From Nymphaea colorata (Eukaryota; Streptophyta; Magnoliopsida; Nymphaeales; Nymphaeaceae), in assembly GCF_008831285.2 (NCBI RefSeq), contig NC_045150.1, positions 14,553,868-14,617,867 on the forward strand: a stretch of 64,000 bases of DNA, written 5' to 3'. Each line of letters starts with the position of its first letter. Position 1 is the stretch's first letter. Both the position numbers and the translations under genes were made by a program. Of the stretch, positions 22,830 to 36,000 are shown one piece after another. The notes under the pieces were generated by a model. That model was not told where the DNA came from. It made no database searches and was given only the letters and a program-made list of their open reading frames with translations.

Positions 22830-23650
22830 GCATATTTAGATGGGTGCTTTGTGATGTTAGAGGTGCTTTCCTTCCAGTTTTCACTTTTCACCTGTACAAA
22901 TCAGACCTTAGGCATGCAATATATTGGATCATATAGATATATATCCCTCCACGTACATAATTAAAAGGATCTCAAATGCCCACCTAAGCAAAAAATTAAG
23001 TCTAAGGTCACCTACGTTCTTTAGAGAGAGCTTTGCCGTTGACCATCTGTGTCGAAAACTCAAGCCGCATCGTTGAAGAAATTGACAAGCGACATCCCAT
23101 GACAATGCTGGTGGCTAAAGTTCAGTTTCTCCTCCACCACCAACCCCCTCTCCTCTTTATTCTTCTTCGGCCACTTGAATCTATGGAACTGGTCAATGCC
23201 CGATATGAGATATGAGATCGAGTTGCTGCACACTTCTGTGGATCCACAAGTATACAGTATCATAGGAAAAAAGATGAAGATTGGGTTATTTCTGAATTTT
23301 TTAGTGACGTACTATGTCTATTTTACACTTTTTAATTTTTTCATAACCTTTTTTTACCCTTTTAAAATGTTCCTTTTCTACTATAAACAGGGATATTTTG
23401 GTCATTATGTACCCATATACACAATTTTTTTACATATAACCTGTTTTGACAACCCATTTCTACAGGATATATATATATATATATATGTATGTATATAATC
23501 AATCTTCTTAGTCATCTTTTTCTTACAAGATATATCTTCTCTATATAGAGTACCTTCTTGGACCGGACACTCTTTTTCGCTGCGACTGTGTTATTGATGC
23601 AAATCTGTTCGTATTGGCCCATGTCCACCTGAACTCAGCTGAACACTCTC
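22830..23650 (+). repeat. Dispersed repeat C, right-arm copy
   Basis: Reverse-complement partner of 5,645-6,340, and similar in direct orientation to 30,480-31,260. It ends with a (CT)n tract beyond 23,689. Confidence 0.55.
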
Positions 23651-25024
23651 CACTCATTGCTCTCATCATGAGCAACTGTCATCACCCTCTTTCTCTCTCT
23701 CTCTCTCACTCTCTGATTTGGCCTGATTTGTTTTTTTATTCTGAAACAGCTCTTAAGGTGGAAAGATTAACGGAAGATGTGGACTGCGAAAGAGTATGCA
23801 TGGAATCTTCTTCTGCCAGATTTTTCTTTCTTTGACAAGTAGCCTAAACCAGTGTTGTTAGAGGTGCACACCTGCATGAGGTCTCTGTGCATCACCTAGA
23901 AGAACGCCTCAAAGCATATGAGTGATGCATCATTGACCTAATTAAGGTGTGTGGCATGACGACCAAGCAACTGATCGTTGCAAATGCATCTTTTGATGGA
24001 TTCGAGGTGACAATCACCTATAAGACGCTGCTAGGTAGTTGCATTTGAGAACTCACGGAAAGCCCGTGCTGGAGACATCCAGCTACAGCTTGATATGGAA
24101 GAGCAGAGACCTTTTGGGGTTGACAGATTTAGAGTTTAAGAAAGCTGTGACATATAGAGAAAAGTCGACGTCAATAATTGTTTTAGAGCTACAAAATAAA
24201 TGGAGACATGCAAAACATGATGTAACTTCACAAGAAACGGACTAAGTATTGAGGTCTTTTCATGTGTGACTATCAAAGCTAGTGCTATCTGGATGATAAA
24301 ATCATGAAATATGGGCCGAGAACAACTGGTACAATTCAAATAGGTTGATTCAAACCAATTTTCGCATGCAAAATGAAAAAAAAAAGTAAAATAGATCACA
24401 AGAAAACACCAAAGTACAAATTAAGGACAGCAAAGAAACGATACATTCTTTGTCTTTCTCCTGGCCTTGCTTGTCTTCAATTTAGTTGGCCCGAGAGAAT
24501 TTGATTGTCGTTGGTGGTGGCCTTGTTTGTCTTCGATTTAGTTGATGTAGTAGAGCCCATGTATCTCTTTCGTATCCATCAGCAAATCCTCCTTTGGGGT
24601 TTCTGGAGAGAATAACGTGGCAATCAAGATATTTTGGTTAGTTTGCTAACGGATGGCTATTAGGAATTTTCTGTAACATAGAGCTGTGCTAGATTTGTCA
24701 ACAAGAGGAAAATGTCTAATTCCTTTAAACTAAAGTTGTAGATCCATGTGCCATCTGTATTTGAAGTTGGCATACATGGTTTTGTATTTTCTGGTGGAAG
24801 ATTTGGATCATTCCCAATTAAGTGTTCTTTCCTAAAGCTCGTTTCGTTTTCCACCACTTATTGCAAACTCTAAGAATGGAGCTTTTAGCTATCCTTAGGG
24901 ATTTCTCGCTGTCAGATTGGTTCCTCTCTTCTTCTCTGCTGCTTCTATTTTCTTTTGGTTCGTCCTTTTTTCTTAAGTTGTACTGTGGCTTCCATTACTC
25001 TTTGGATGTTTTAGTTTCATTTAA

Positions 25025-25056
<32 letters not shown>

Positions 25057-25579
25057 TGTGTGTGCATGTGCATATATATGTATATATAAATAACATACCA
25101 CTTAGATAAGGGACAGAAGCTGGGCGTATTAAAATTCCTTTTCTTTATAATTTAGCACTGTCTTAAAATATATTTGGGGATAAACATACATTAAGTTAGT
25201 TATTTTTTATTTTATTAATATACCATAATAATTAAAAAAGGAATGGCACTTATAACATCAAAATTTTAATATTAGAAAAAATATTTTTTTTATAAAAGTA
25301 ATTTGAACATAAACATTGTTTAGTTAAATTAGTGTTTATAATGAAGACATTAGGAGATTCATATTTTGTTCAGAACAATTTTTAACACAAATATAAGAGG
25401 TCTGTTGGTTTTTGTTTGTGATCGAAGTAGTGTGTGTGTATATAATGTAAGAGGTCTGTTGGATTTTGTTTGTGATCCAAGTAGGGTGTGTGTGTGTGTG
25501 TTGTGTATATATATATATGTATATATATTGTAAGAGGTCTGTTGGTTTTTGTTTGTGATTGAAGTAGTGTGTGTGAGTG

Positions 25580-25620
<41 letters not shown>

Positions 25621-25755
25621 GTGAACTGATTTTTTAGAGTTATTCAGCCATCTAATGACGGTTGTCCGATCTAACTTGATAGATAGTTAGGAGAAAAATA
25701 AAGACAAAAAAGTGATATGTATTTTCATTATAAATTATTAGTTATACACACACAC

Positions 25756-25795
<40 letters not shown>

Positions 25796-25860
25796 TGACA
25801 GTGCTATCTCTTTTATAACAAAAAATATTGAGAAAAGTCTTATCAATGTAAATTATTTGT
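23651..25860. other. Unassigned right-arm sequence with TA/TG minisatellite
   Basis: Mirror of ~3,540-5,640. Composite (TA)n(TG)n units separated by a ~40-bp segment (AGAGGTCTGTTGGTTTTTG) recur three times at ~25,385-25,620. The insertion at ~24,245-24,640 is absent from the left arm. Confidence 0.45.
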
Positions 25861-26644
25861 TTCTATTCAACAGGGTGGTTCCCCTCTTTTTTGAATTCTA
25901 GACCACTAAAAGTGAAGTGTGGTGGAAGAAAGAAATAAAGTGACAGCTCCACGCGTTTTGAGTTCTTATGCACGTCTAGAGAGAGGGAGAGAGAGAGGGG
26001 GGGGGGGAGGGAGAGCAAACAGAAAGATGGAATTCCTTCCAGCATCAGCTAGTGACAATCGGCAACCATGAAGGTTCATGAGGACCGTGGTGTAGGTACT
26101 GTGAATAGCTTTAAAATAGGGAAGGGAAGCTGATCGATCATGGCAGGGCGTCCTTCAGATGTGGTTTCATTAGCATATGTGTTTTCTATAGGTTTTTGTG
26201 GTGATGCTGCTTTGTGTTGAAGTCGGTGATATACATGAGAGACTTCCTTCATAAAAAGGTCGAAAAGTTGCAGAAACTTGTTCTTCTGCTTGAAGACCAT
26301 ATAATTAGACTGTCAATTGCTTCTGATGTAACAGATTTGGATTTTTCTTGTTGCCATGGTATTCATAATTCCTGTCTTCGATAGCCACCATATTGCCATG
26401 GGAAGCACAATCTACCAACTTCACATAAGTATTTTGATTCGAGCCTTTCTATTCCACCTCTAAGTCTGCGTCTTTCCCACCAAGACAGGAACTTTAATAT
26501 CAACCATGTCATATCATGTAAATTAATGGTTTCTATTCGACAGGGTCGTTCCTCTCTTTTTTTACTTGTCTACCACTGAAAGTGAAAGTGTGGCGGAAGA
26601 AAGAAACAAAGTAAGAGCTCCATGACCTTTGACTTCTCTTGCAT

Positions 26645-26685
<41 letters not shown>

Positions 26686-26757
26686 TATTACATGTTTTGT
26701 TCTTATTTTAAATAGTAGTCTGTGCTGGCGAGTAGAAAAGAGAGATGAGTCCGACAA
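25861..26757 (-). repeat. Dispersed repeat B, right-arm copy
   Basis: Reverse complement of left-arm repeat B. It contains (GA)n/(G)n at 25,980-26,010 and a longer (GA)n at 26,645-26,682. The repeat B core is at 26,041-26,510. Confidence 0.6.
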
Positions 26758-27703
26758 ATCCTAAGATCAGTTTTAACAAAAGAAGTGAAGTATCCAACTT
26801 TAGTTTGAAAGCGGAGAGCGCTTCGAGATGTAATGGATCCTTCAGGTCCCTTTTTCAACAATACCGAGGAGTAACCAGTCATTACATGATCAAGATGGTT
26901 GAAGTTTTCTTGGGAATAAGATGAATGGTGAAGAAGTTTTACAACACTGTGATTGTTCTGATTCTCAAGATAGAAGGAGCTACAAGTGTACACCAGTAGC
27001 AACCTATTTCCCCATGTAACTTCTTGTATAAAGTCTGGCTCTTAGAGAGGCTTTAGGCAACACAATCCCAATTGTTAAATAATGGAGAGAAGGTAGGATA
27101 AAAGGAAAAGAATGGAAAGGGAAAGAAAGGATTTTGGAAGAAAAGGAGAGGAAAGAAAATAGAATGAAACAAATTGTTATAAAAGCTTGTTTGAATAGAA
27201 AGAAAAAGAATTGTTCAAACTATGTTTTTTTAGACTACACAAAGGAAAAGAAAGAAATAATTTAAGTTGGTTTACAATAATACCCCAAAGACTCTAGAAC
27301 TTATTATGAAAGTAAAATATTTTTGATTTAGTTATACGGCTGGATTCCAAGGGTCGCATGTCAATCTTCAAAAACCTATTTTATATGTAGCATAATGTTT
27401 ATATATATATATATATATATATATGAAACTTTAGCAATAGGGACTTATGCAAAAGGCCAAGCAAACCAAAAATGTCTATGACCTCAGGGTTTATCTACGC
27501 AACCATTAGCATGTGTGAAGGCCTTCATCCAAGTAATCCATTTATTTCTTGCTTCATATTAATAGGAATCCTTGATAACTTGATAAGATATAATAATGCT
27601 TTCCATAAATTATTTCTTGCCATTCATACTTGCATCTCATCAATCATTTCCAATTTTGATTGCAAATTGAAAATGTCATGCTATCGTTTAACTAGTGACA
27701 CCA
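26758..27703. other. Anonymous sequence outside the right arm
   Basis: No gene was recognised. Positions 27,060-27,200 are purine-rich, and there is a (TA)n at 27,402-27,424. Confidence 0.35.
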
Positions 27704-27891
27704 CCAGTGGCAGAGCTAGAAATTTCTGATTGAGGGGCACTCTGTTTAGTTTTAAACTTGAAGGGTCACTCATATGTAAAAGAAAAAAAAAACAATAAAA
27801 GTCAATTATGTTTGCATATGTAAATAAGGCAAAATTTGTAGGCTGGTGTGGGTAATTGCCCACACCAGCTACAATGTAACTCTGCCACTGG
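27704..27891. mobile_element. 188-bp MITE with perfect 12-bp inverted ends and internal hairpin
   Basis: It begins CCAGTGGCAGAG and ends CTCTGCCACTGG, a perfect 12-bp inverted repeat. Inside, at ~27,842-27,869, GCTGGTGTGGG and CCCACACCAGC form a perfect 11-bp stem around a 6-base loop. Too short to code. The flanks (GACACCA left, AGACCAT right) are similar but do not form a clean target duplication. Related sequences appear at ~30,112-30,260 and near 29,260 and 49,760 (TGGTGGAGC followed by GAAGGGCAC-like text). Confidence 0.65.
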
Positions 27892-28764
27892 AGACCATCA
27901 GATTACCTCTTCATGTTTCACCACATGGCACTTGTATTTGTCATTCGTCATGCAATAAAAATATTTTGGAGATGAATATTTCAATTAGTTTGACTATCTT
28001 GGAAGGCTTGAAGTGAATTGTGGCTGCTGGAAGAAAGGAACATGCTTTTGAGAGTGACTCTAGCACCATTAGTAGCCATTCTTTGGAATTTGCAATTTCT
28101 TTTGAATTTTGACAATGATGCTCTGAGCAGTAGTGATCATCTGAGGAATTTGATGTGAAAGGATGGAGGCCTCATTGTGGCCTACTCCTTTTGAACATTG
28201 AAGAAGGTGAGCCTGCATATGCTGGTGAGGACATTCCACTTGAAGGGGATGAAATCAATGAAGCAAAATGAGTTTGACTATTATAATGAAGATGAAGAAG
28301 GTGAATAGATAGGTTGCATATTATAAATGTTTGATAATATGATGTAAAAGCAGTAAAAAGTTTATTGTAAAAGTCTTTAAGACCTCAAATTTTATCATGG
28401 TTATCATGTCTTACCATTATTATGTCTGTAGATGAAGATTTGTGAAATTTTATTATGTGTGTAACATTGTGATGAGTTGTTTTATATAGGAAATATTTTT
28501 CTTGGTTTTATCAGAATTTATTGCTATTTTTTCTTTTTTAATTGTGAATGCATTACAAAAATAAATTTACAATATGTTACCATACATATATAGGTTAGCC
28601 TGATCGATAACTTATACGATACCACTTTTACAATATTGTTTCTTTCTTCAAATTAAGTTTCCTACAGTTTCAAGTATTGTCTTATGAGATTGAACAATGA
28701 CCAGATGGCCAAATTTGTTCAACAGAATTAAGAGCCTCAAGTGCAGTTGTCTAGGAGTTGCTAA
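27892..28764. other. Anonymous AT-rich sequence
   Basis: No gene, tandem array or element ends were seen. Confidence 0.35.
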
Positions 28765-29480
28765 TGGGAATATATATACATATATATGAGTGTGTGTGTC
28801 TGTGTGTTGAAATTAGGCAGCTATTTCTGTGCTCGGATGGTTATTTTGTATTGTTAAAAACTGCCATAAAAGTTGGATTCCATAATTGAAAACCATGGTC
28901 AAGCAATTGATCGTTGCAAATGCATATTTTGCGATGTTTTTTATTGACACCAAACAAACAAATAACCATCCAGCCGTGGAGGTTCATCTTTGAATCACTT
29001 GAATATTTAGAAATGATCGCGCCAATCCATTGTTGATCACCCATTTTAATTACCCTTAAACATGCTTAAAGAATGATGACATTCGTTTATCTTCCAGTCA
29101 ACCTTGTACAATAGATGGATCATATGAATATCCCATCAAAGGATGTAGGATAGCCCAGCAAAGCAAAATTACTATGATCTTTGAAAAAATTGATTCCTCA
29201 TGACATGAATAATTTCACGCTAGCCTGCCAAATTGTGATCTCAGCCCCTTCTTTAGTGGTGGAGCGAAGACTTTTTGGCTGAAGGGCACGTGAGTCAACG
29301 ACCTGGGTCTGATGTGGGGACTATGGTGTGACAGCAACTAGGTCCAGCATCGTCGCAACAATACTGATGTGCGGCAATGGTGCACAGCAACCCACACTTC
29401 GCTTCAATACTTCCCTTTTTACAGCATGTTCACCGCTTATTGTTTTTACCAAAGGAATATGTTAAGATATCTCTCTTATT
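28765..29480 (+). repeat. Protease-upstream block, copy near protease copy 2
   Basis: Direct repeat of 49,265-50,040. Shared order: TA/TG tract, an inverted repeat A piece, GACACCAAACAAACAAATAACC near 28,950, GTGGTGGAGC near 29,262, and the GCAACTAGGTCCAGCATC stretch near 29,335. It ends in a version of TTCACCGCTTATTG near 29,430 that normally lies ~350-400 bp upstream of a protease ATG. No protease coding sequence follows directly. The 3' half of a protease gene appears only at 37,410. Confidence 0.6.
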
Positions 29481-30479
29481 GATCAAATGGTGATTGGAAT
29501 TCTTCAACACAAGAATATTCAAATGCTATTACTTAAAATTGCTTGGATTGTGGAGAAGGGTGCAGAAAACACAAAAAGTTGCATGCAATCCCCGGTAAAT
29601 GACGCAAGAACTTGTTACATCACTAGCTAATGTCACCAGCCACCGCAAGTCCCCTGGAAAAATGTTCCAATCTTGGTGTCTATAAGTTTAGACATAGAAA
29701 GTGGATTAATTACTGTCATTTGTGTATTTAATTACCTATTTGATGTCTCATGAATAGAATGAGGGGCTCCCTCGACAGTTTTCGAACGAAAAAAATCTAT
29801 TTGATTTCACAAGCAGTGGCTGCCGGAAGTTCATGCAGCACAATTACATTATTATACAAGAATTTCTGTTAGGTACTGGAAAACCATATATTTTAAACTT
29901 AGAACATGGTAACTCCTCAACTTGATTGCAAGGTAAGCTAAGCAAGGTTATAATCAATCACCAAAATATGGAGTACATCACTAACTTGTGGAGTTTGGTG
30001 CATGTTGGATGGAGAGTCTATGCTTCACACCTTCAAACTAAGCAGAGTGCAAAAATCACCAAAATGGTTTTAAGCTAGAGATCAAGCTGAAGAAAAATAG
30101 AACCCTAAAGGGGTAGTGGCAAAGCCAAATTTCTGACTGGGGGGTAGTATTAGTTTAACTTTCAACTTTAAGGTATATAAAAAAAATTTAAAAAAAGAAG
30201 TATCAATGACTGGTACAGGAAATTGCTTACAAAACCCGCAATGAGGCTCCACTACTGTTAAGGAGTCATTCGGCAGCAGGGACACTCGTACAGTTTTCAT
30301 AATAACAACAACCCCTAAATAGGTAGGCAAAATGGGGGATGCTTAGCAGAAGTCTAACCGAGCATGAGTGACAATACACAATTTCCCTGGATCTCTTTCC
30401 TCCAATGAAAAAGATTGAAAACCTGAAAGTGACAAAACAGAACACATAACAAATACGAAACATGAAGAAGAGAAAACAT
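29481..30479. other. Anonymous sequence with a possible decayed MITE
   Basis: No gene was recognised. Positions ~30,112-30,260 start GTAGTGGCAAAGCC and end GGCTCCACTAC. These are imperfect inverted ends of the same general type as the 27,704 MITE. Confidence 0.35.
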
Positions 30480-31260
30480 ATCTATTTAGATGGGTGCTTT
30501 ATGTTACTTCATGCCTAAGAAGGTGCGGTCCTTGCAGTTTTCACTTTTAACCTATACAAATCAGACCTTAGGCATGCAATATATTGGATCATATAGATAT
30601 GTAGCCCTCCACATACGTCATCAAAAGTATATCAGATGCCCACTTAAGAAAGATTAAGTCGAAGATGTCTGAGAAAAGTTCTTCCTATAGATGGATAAGC
30701 AAATGCTAGTCCATCAGTTCGAGAACCAATTCCGGATTTTTTAAAGTTTTATCTCATCCACAGCATCGCATCGATTGAGGAATCAACAAGCGAAATCCCA
30801 TGATAATGATGGTGGCCAAAGTGAAGTTTCTTCTCTCCACCACCTGCAGACCCGAAGCCCCGATATGAGATTGAGTTGCATGCACTTCCGAACTCACAAG
30901 TATGCAGTGGAAAAAAGATGGGGTTTTGATATGTTCAAATTTTTTAATAAAGAAATGTTTATTTTAGACTTTTTTGACCTTTTCATAACCTTTTTTCTAC
31001 ACTTTTAAAATGTTTCTTTTTTATTATATACAGAGAAAAAAAGATGGGGTTGGGGTACTTTTGAATTTTTTAATAAAATGATGTTTATTTTAGACTTTTT
31101 AACTCTTTCATAATATCTTTCATATATATATATATATATATATCCTCTTCTTTGAAGATAATGTCTTTTCTGTAATACCTTTTCTTGGACCGGATACTCT
31201 CCTTTCATTATGGCTGTTACATTAATACAAATATGTTCGTGTTGTCCCATGTCCACTGAA
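30480..31260 (+). repeat. Dispersed repeat C, third copy
   Basis: Diverged copy of 22,830-23,650. The start of the match is TTTAGATGGGTGCTTT near 30,485. It contains a local tandem duplication, with AGATGGGGTT followed by TTTTTTAATAAA at ~30,918 and again at ~31,041. Confidence 0.55.
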
Positions 31261-32340
31261 CTCTAAACCCGGTTATATATGTGTCATACTAATGCAAAAA
31301 AAATTTAAAATAGTCCCAATTCACACTGAAAAAAAAAATTGGGAAGACAAAAGTGGAAGTCAAAAAAAAAAAAAACTATCCCAGCCAAAGAATATGGAAA
31401 AAAAAGTATGGGGTCGACTGCTGGCATCATGCCAAAGAATGTGGAAAAAAAAGTATAAAGGTATGTATTTGGGCCAAGTCGAGCCCCCAATACACAACCC
31501 AGGCCAGCTATCCCAGCGAGTTTTTTATCTGGCCAGTAGGTCAAATGGTCCCAATTGTCCATCTGGTGCCTTGCCCAGTTCCTACCCTTAGAGTCAAGTC
31601 ATAATGTTTTGGCAGCATATATACAGGACTTTTGCTATGAAGTTCTCACTGATCTTGTGTGTGTGAGAGGTTTGCCATCATTGAGAACTTACTTTTCAGC
31701 TAATTAATATTTTTGGGTGATGCATTTGAAAGAGGCCTCGCTTAAAACCGAACATGAAATCTTTTGCACCCTTTAGATATGATCAAAGTCATTTTGTGCA
31801 TGAGTTTATCGTAATCTAATTAAAATATCATTAGACACCATACAATGGTGTTACTTAGTCTTCACCTATAAAAATTAAAACTACTTATGATATTACTAGT
31901 ACTTTTATATGGGAGAATTCTAGCATGTTGAATGCCCAGTGATGTTAGGTAATTAAAAAGTTAAAAATCTATGGTTGAAAGCACCACAAACTGTTGTTGA
32001 AATCACGATAAACTATTATAAAAGCACACTACCAGAAACCATCAACCGTTGCTAATACCCCTATAGTATCTATATTTTAGCAAATAATGTTTTATTTTGG
32101 GCTATATGACAATATCTAGCATCCGTCAAATTTGAATCCACACACACACACATATTCAAATTTGTCATTTCTTAGATCTTGTCTTATTACTAAAAATGAA
32201 GATTGGTCGCTAAAGCATGCGGCTGTATTAGCAACAGTGTAACAAATAGTGCCTATTTATGGCACTTTTTTTAATGGTTTATGGGTTTATCAGTGACATA
32301 TTTTAAATCTATTAGTCATCCAACATCCAGAAGATTAAAA

Positions 32341-32378
<38 letters not shown>

Positions 32379-33003
32379 TATTTAATAAATATTTTTCTGT
32401 ATTTATAATTATATTTATCACTAGGAACCTTATTTTCCTAAGGAGTATGTTAACTTGTCAACCTTCTTCCTTCAACTATTCATTGAGGTTCTTAGTTCTT
32501 GAAAACGGTAATATTCAAAAAAATATTGTTCTTTCCACTTTCGTCTGTATTATTAAAAATAATGTAGACCACAAAAATGCATGGGAGCCCCAACCCTGTG
32601 ATGTATACCTTGCCCCGTCAATGGGGGCCCCAAATGCCACACTTTCCTTGACGAGGAACCGTTCTGATGCAACCGGGCTGGGTTTCTCCTTCCATTAATG
32701 ATGAAAAATAATATAAAGAAAAAAAATCAACAGAAAAAACACAATTAAGAACTGGCCTCTAACTAAGCCTCATCACTCTCTTGCTCACTCAGCAAATTTT
32801 TCATGGTCAGGGTCAGCACTTTTCAGGATTTTTCTGACCTGAATCAGTGACCTTCAGTATCATTAATTTTGGCTTTTCTTTTGTTTTTTGTTTTTTTCAC
32901 TTTGTCAACGACAAAGGAGTTTCCAATGGAGATAGCCTCCAAAGAGAAGTGATCTTTAACAACGGAATACCTTCTCACTATTGAGCCTACCAATGAACCA
33001 GAT
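31261..33003. other. Anonymous sequence with A-rich and (TA)n tracts
   Basis: No gene was recognised. Positions ~31,383-31,460 hold a two-copy short repeat (CCAAAGAATRTGGAAAAAAA). There is a (TA)n at 32,343-32,373 and a (CA)n at ~32,139-32,152. Confidence 0.35.
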
Positions 33004-36000
33004 TCACTCTCTTAGTTCCTTGACACGAGAACTAAGAGCATGACAGTTTGTGATTAGAGCAACATGACAGTCTTCGGGAATCCTCTCTACAAGAACAGAG
33101 TCCATAATTATGGTCATGTTTGAGAAGAGAAACCTTTGTACCACCAACCTGGTTTTCCTGATTGGGGAGGCATTAAACCATAGTAAACCAGCCACTTTAT
33201 AAACATTTGCAACACAATGTGACCACTTCCAGCCCCCACTCATCTTTACTCTGACAATGCCAAAAATGGCTGAAAATTAAGGTTTGCAGCTAGATATTTA
33301 TCGCCTGTTTTACATATTGTCCTCATTCTTGTTTATAGAATACCTCACAACATGAGTGTCAGACTTCCCTCTTAGCAATCTCAGCTAGTTTAACCACCTC
33401 TTTATGCACCACCTGATTTTTGAAACACCATAGCTTCCAGATTGTGATATTGAAGCAGGCAAGCCAACACCATCCAAATTCTTTACATGAGAACCTCTTC
33501 CTCCACCACCAGTTCCAGACAGAGAAAAAGTCTGAGGTATGGAATTTATCAACTCCAAACCATGAATAGATGCATTGCTAAATGTTCATAGCATTAGTAT
33601 ATGAGAAAAGAAAGTGAGATAGATCTTCACAAGCCCTCCACACAACTTAAAGACCGAAACAATGGAAGACCCTACATGTTGAAGTTTGGCATCAGCAGGT
33701 AGACGTTAATAACTACAAACAAACACAAACCAGTTAGCTCTAGGTAACGCTTTTGCATTCTACAATCTACTGTGCCATGTAACTACCATTCCTTTAATTT
33801 TATGTGGTTCCAAACTTGGTTCCTGAGCTTTGCAGGTTTACGATTTTCTTTGGAACAAAGAAAATCTGCACTTTGCATAAGCCTAAGTTGAAGGCAATCT
33901 CCAATGCATTGCACATGTCACCATAGATTTAGCTCAATGTGGTGATGTATTAGCATTTACTTAACCGAATTTTGAAGGAAAGGTTCTACTTCCCAAGCAG
34001 ATCCAATGGAATCTGCTTCAGTAAAACATCCTCCGTAGAACTTAGCAAGCTCTCCATTCATTAAAATTCAAGTAACAGATTTAGATCCCACCCAAGAGAA
34101 GAAATATTGGGAACCATTTTCACATACCAAGTACTTTTCCTACTCAAATATTTTTTCATGCATAATGAGTCCCATATGCCCTGGTGAAAAACTATTGTAC
34201 ATCCTAGAAACAACCGATTAGCTTCATTGACCTCTTTAAATTTTCTAATGCCGAGCTCACCTTCCTATTTACGAAAAGCGAAGACATTCCAGGCAATTAA
34301 ATGAGGCTTACCCCCTGCATCCGACTCTTCCTATAAAAAACTGCACATAATCTGTTCCATTTTCTTAATGACACCAAGAGGGCACTTGAACACCAACATC
34401 CAGTAAATACGAAGTGCTTCTAATGCTGATTTGATCAAGTAGATCCTACTGCATAGGAAAGTAGCGTGCTTATTCATAAACTAAGTTTACTCTGTATTTT
34501 TAAAAGAATAAGAACCATACCAACATTCTCAAATTTGTTGGCTTGGATGGGAGTCCCAAATATCGAGTAGGAAACTGTCCTAGGCTCTCACCGAACTGTT
34601 TACAAATACTTGCAATCTTGCTTTGGCCCATATTGAAAAAGTTGAATGTTGATTTTTCAAGGTTAATCATCATTCCAGCATAGAGTTCAAACAGGAAAAA
34701 AAAATTGTAGATAAAGAAAGCCATTCTTGAAGGCTTTTAAGAAAATCAAGATGTCATCAGCATACATTGTAGAAAAAACTCCTTCTATGCCTCTTCCAAT
34801 ATGCAGTACTTCAATCATTCTTCTTTGAATTGTAGCTTGCAATCTATGTGAAAAGATTTTCATGACAATGAGGAATAAAAATGAAGATAAAGGTATCCTT
34901 ATTGCAGACCATGAGAAGATCCAAAGTATTCACCTTGATGGTCAATAATTACAAGAGCACAAAAATCATTTGTCACTACTGTCATTACTTTTTAAGTCCA
35001 AATAGGATGAAGTCCTAAATGCAAGATGGCAGCTTGTAAGAAAGTCCAATTGACCTTGTCATATGCTTTTGATAGGTCTATCTTCAACATAAGCTAGTTG
35101 ATCTAGCTTTAGACATTGTGTATACCATCTCAAGCACAAGAAGAAGACATTGATGGACGTTTCTATCTTTCAAAAAGCCACCATGCATGTAGGAAATGAC
35201 CCACTTTAGTGCCTTCTTCATTCTTGAAACTACGATTCTGAAAATAAATGTCAGTATACTATTCTCAAGAACAATATATCTGAAATTGGAAATGTGCACA
35301 GCTGAATCAAATTTAAGAATTATGATTATATGACTTCTCCCTAGTTTCTTAACAAGCTTTCCTTTCTAAAAAAAAAAACTCTCTAGTGGCAACTGTGATA
35401 TTAGTCCTTAACGTGCCCTGACTTTTTTGAAGGAACGATTTCAGAAACCCATTCAGACCTGGTGCACTATTGGAGTTGGCACCCATAACAGCTATTGCCC
35501 TTCCTCATCTGAAATGGGACTTAACAACGGTAAGTTTTCTTTTATAAATACGCAGTGACCAACAACAAGCTGATCCATAATCATTCTTGTTGAGTTGTCA
35601 TGGGTAGAAAATCTTTAAAAATGAGAAGTACATGCTGAAAGAATTGGATCCTCCTCATAAAACTCCCCATCATCTGTCTTCATGTGCAAGAGTCTATTTT
35701 TTTTTTACCTTCCTTGAACATAGCATGGAAACATTTGCTGTTATTATCCCCTTTTTTTAGCCATGATACCCTTACTTTCTTTTTCTAGTACATTTCTTCA
35801 TCTCAAAGAGCATCCGCAAGAAAACATCTAATATGATTTTCAGAAGTGGACCAATTATGAGATTCAATATCTTGCCTCTTATAAATTTCAATAAGATCCA
35901 CTTGAAGTACATTAATTCTGGTATCAACTTTCTTGGTTCTATACTTACCCCAGTTACTTAGGCATGGTCGTACTCTATTATGTTTTGCGAGAAGTTTAAG

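Larger units (their letters stand above)
18672..26745 (-). repeat. Right arm of giant inverted repeat
   Basis: Reverse complement of the left arm (~1,880-10,333), with the same content order. It differs by an insertion near 24,245-24,640 that contains sequence related to 11,810-11,960. It lacks the tandem repeat B unit of the left arm and has different microsatellite lengths, for example (TA)n at 21,802-21,832, 25,571-25,617 and 25,747-25,788, and (GA)n at 25,980-26,010 and 26,645-26,682. The inner end falls in the copia leader, so the LTR and primer-binding site present in the left arm are missing. Confidence 0.85.
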
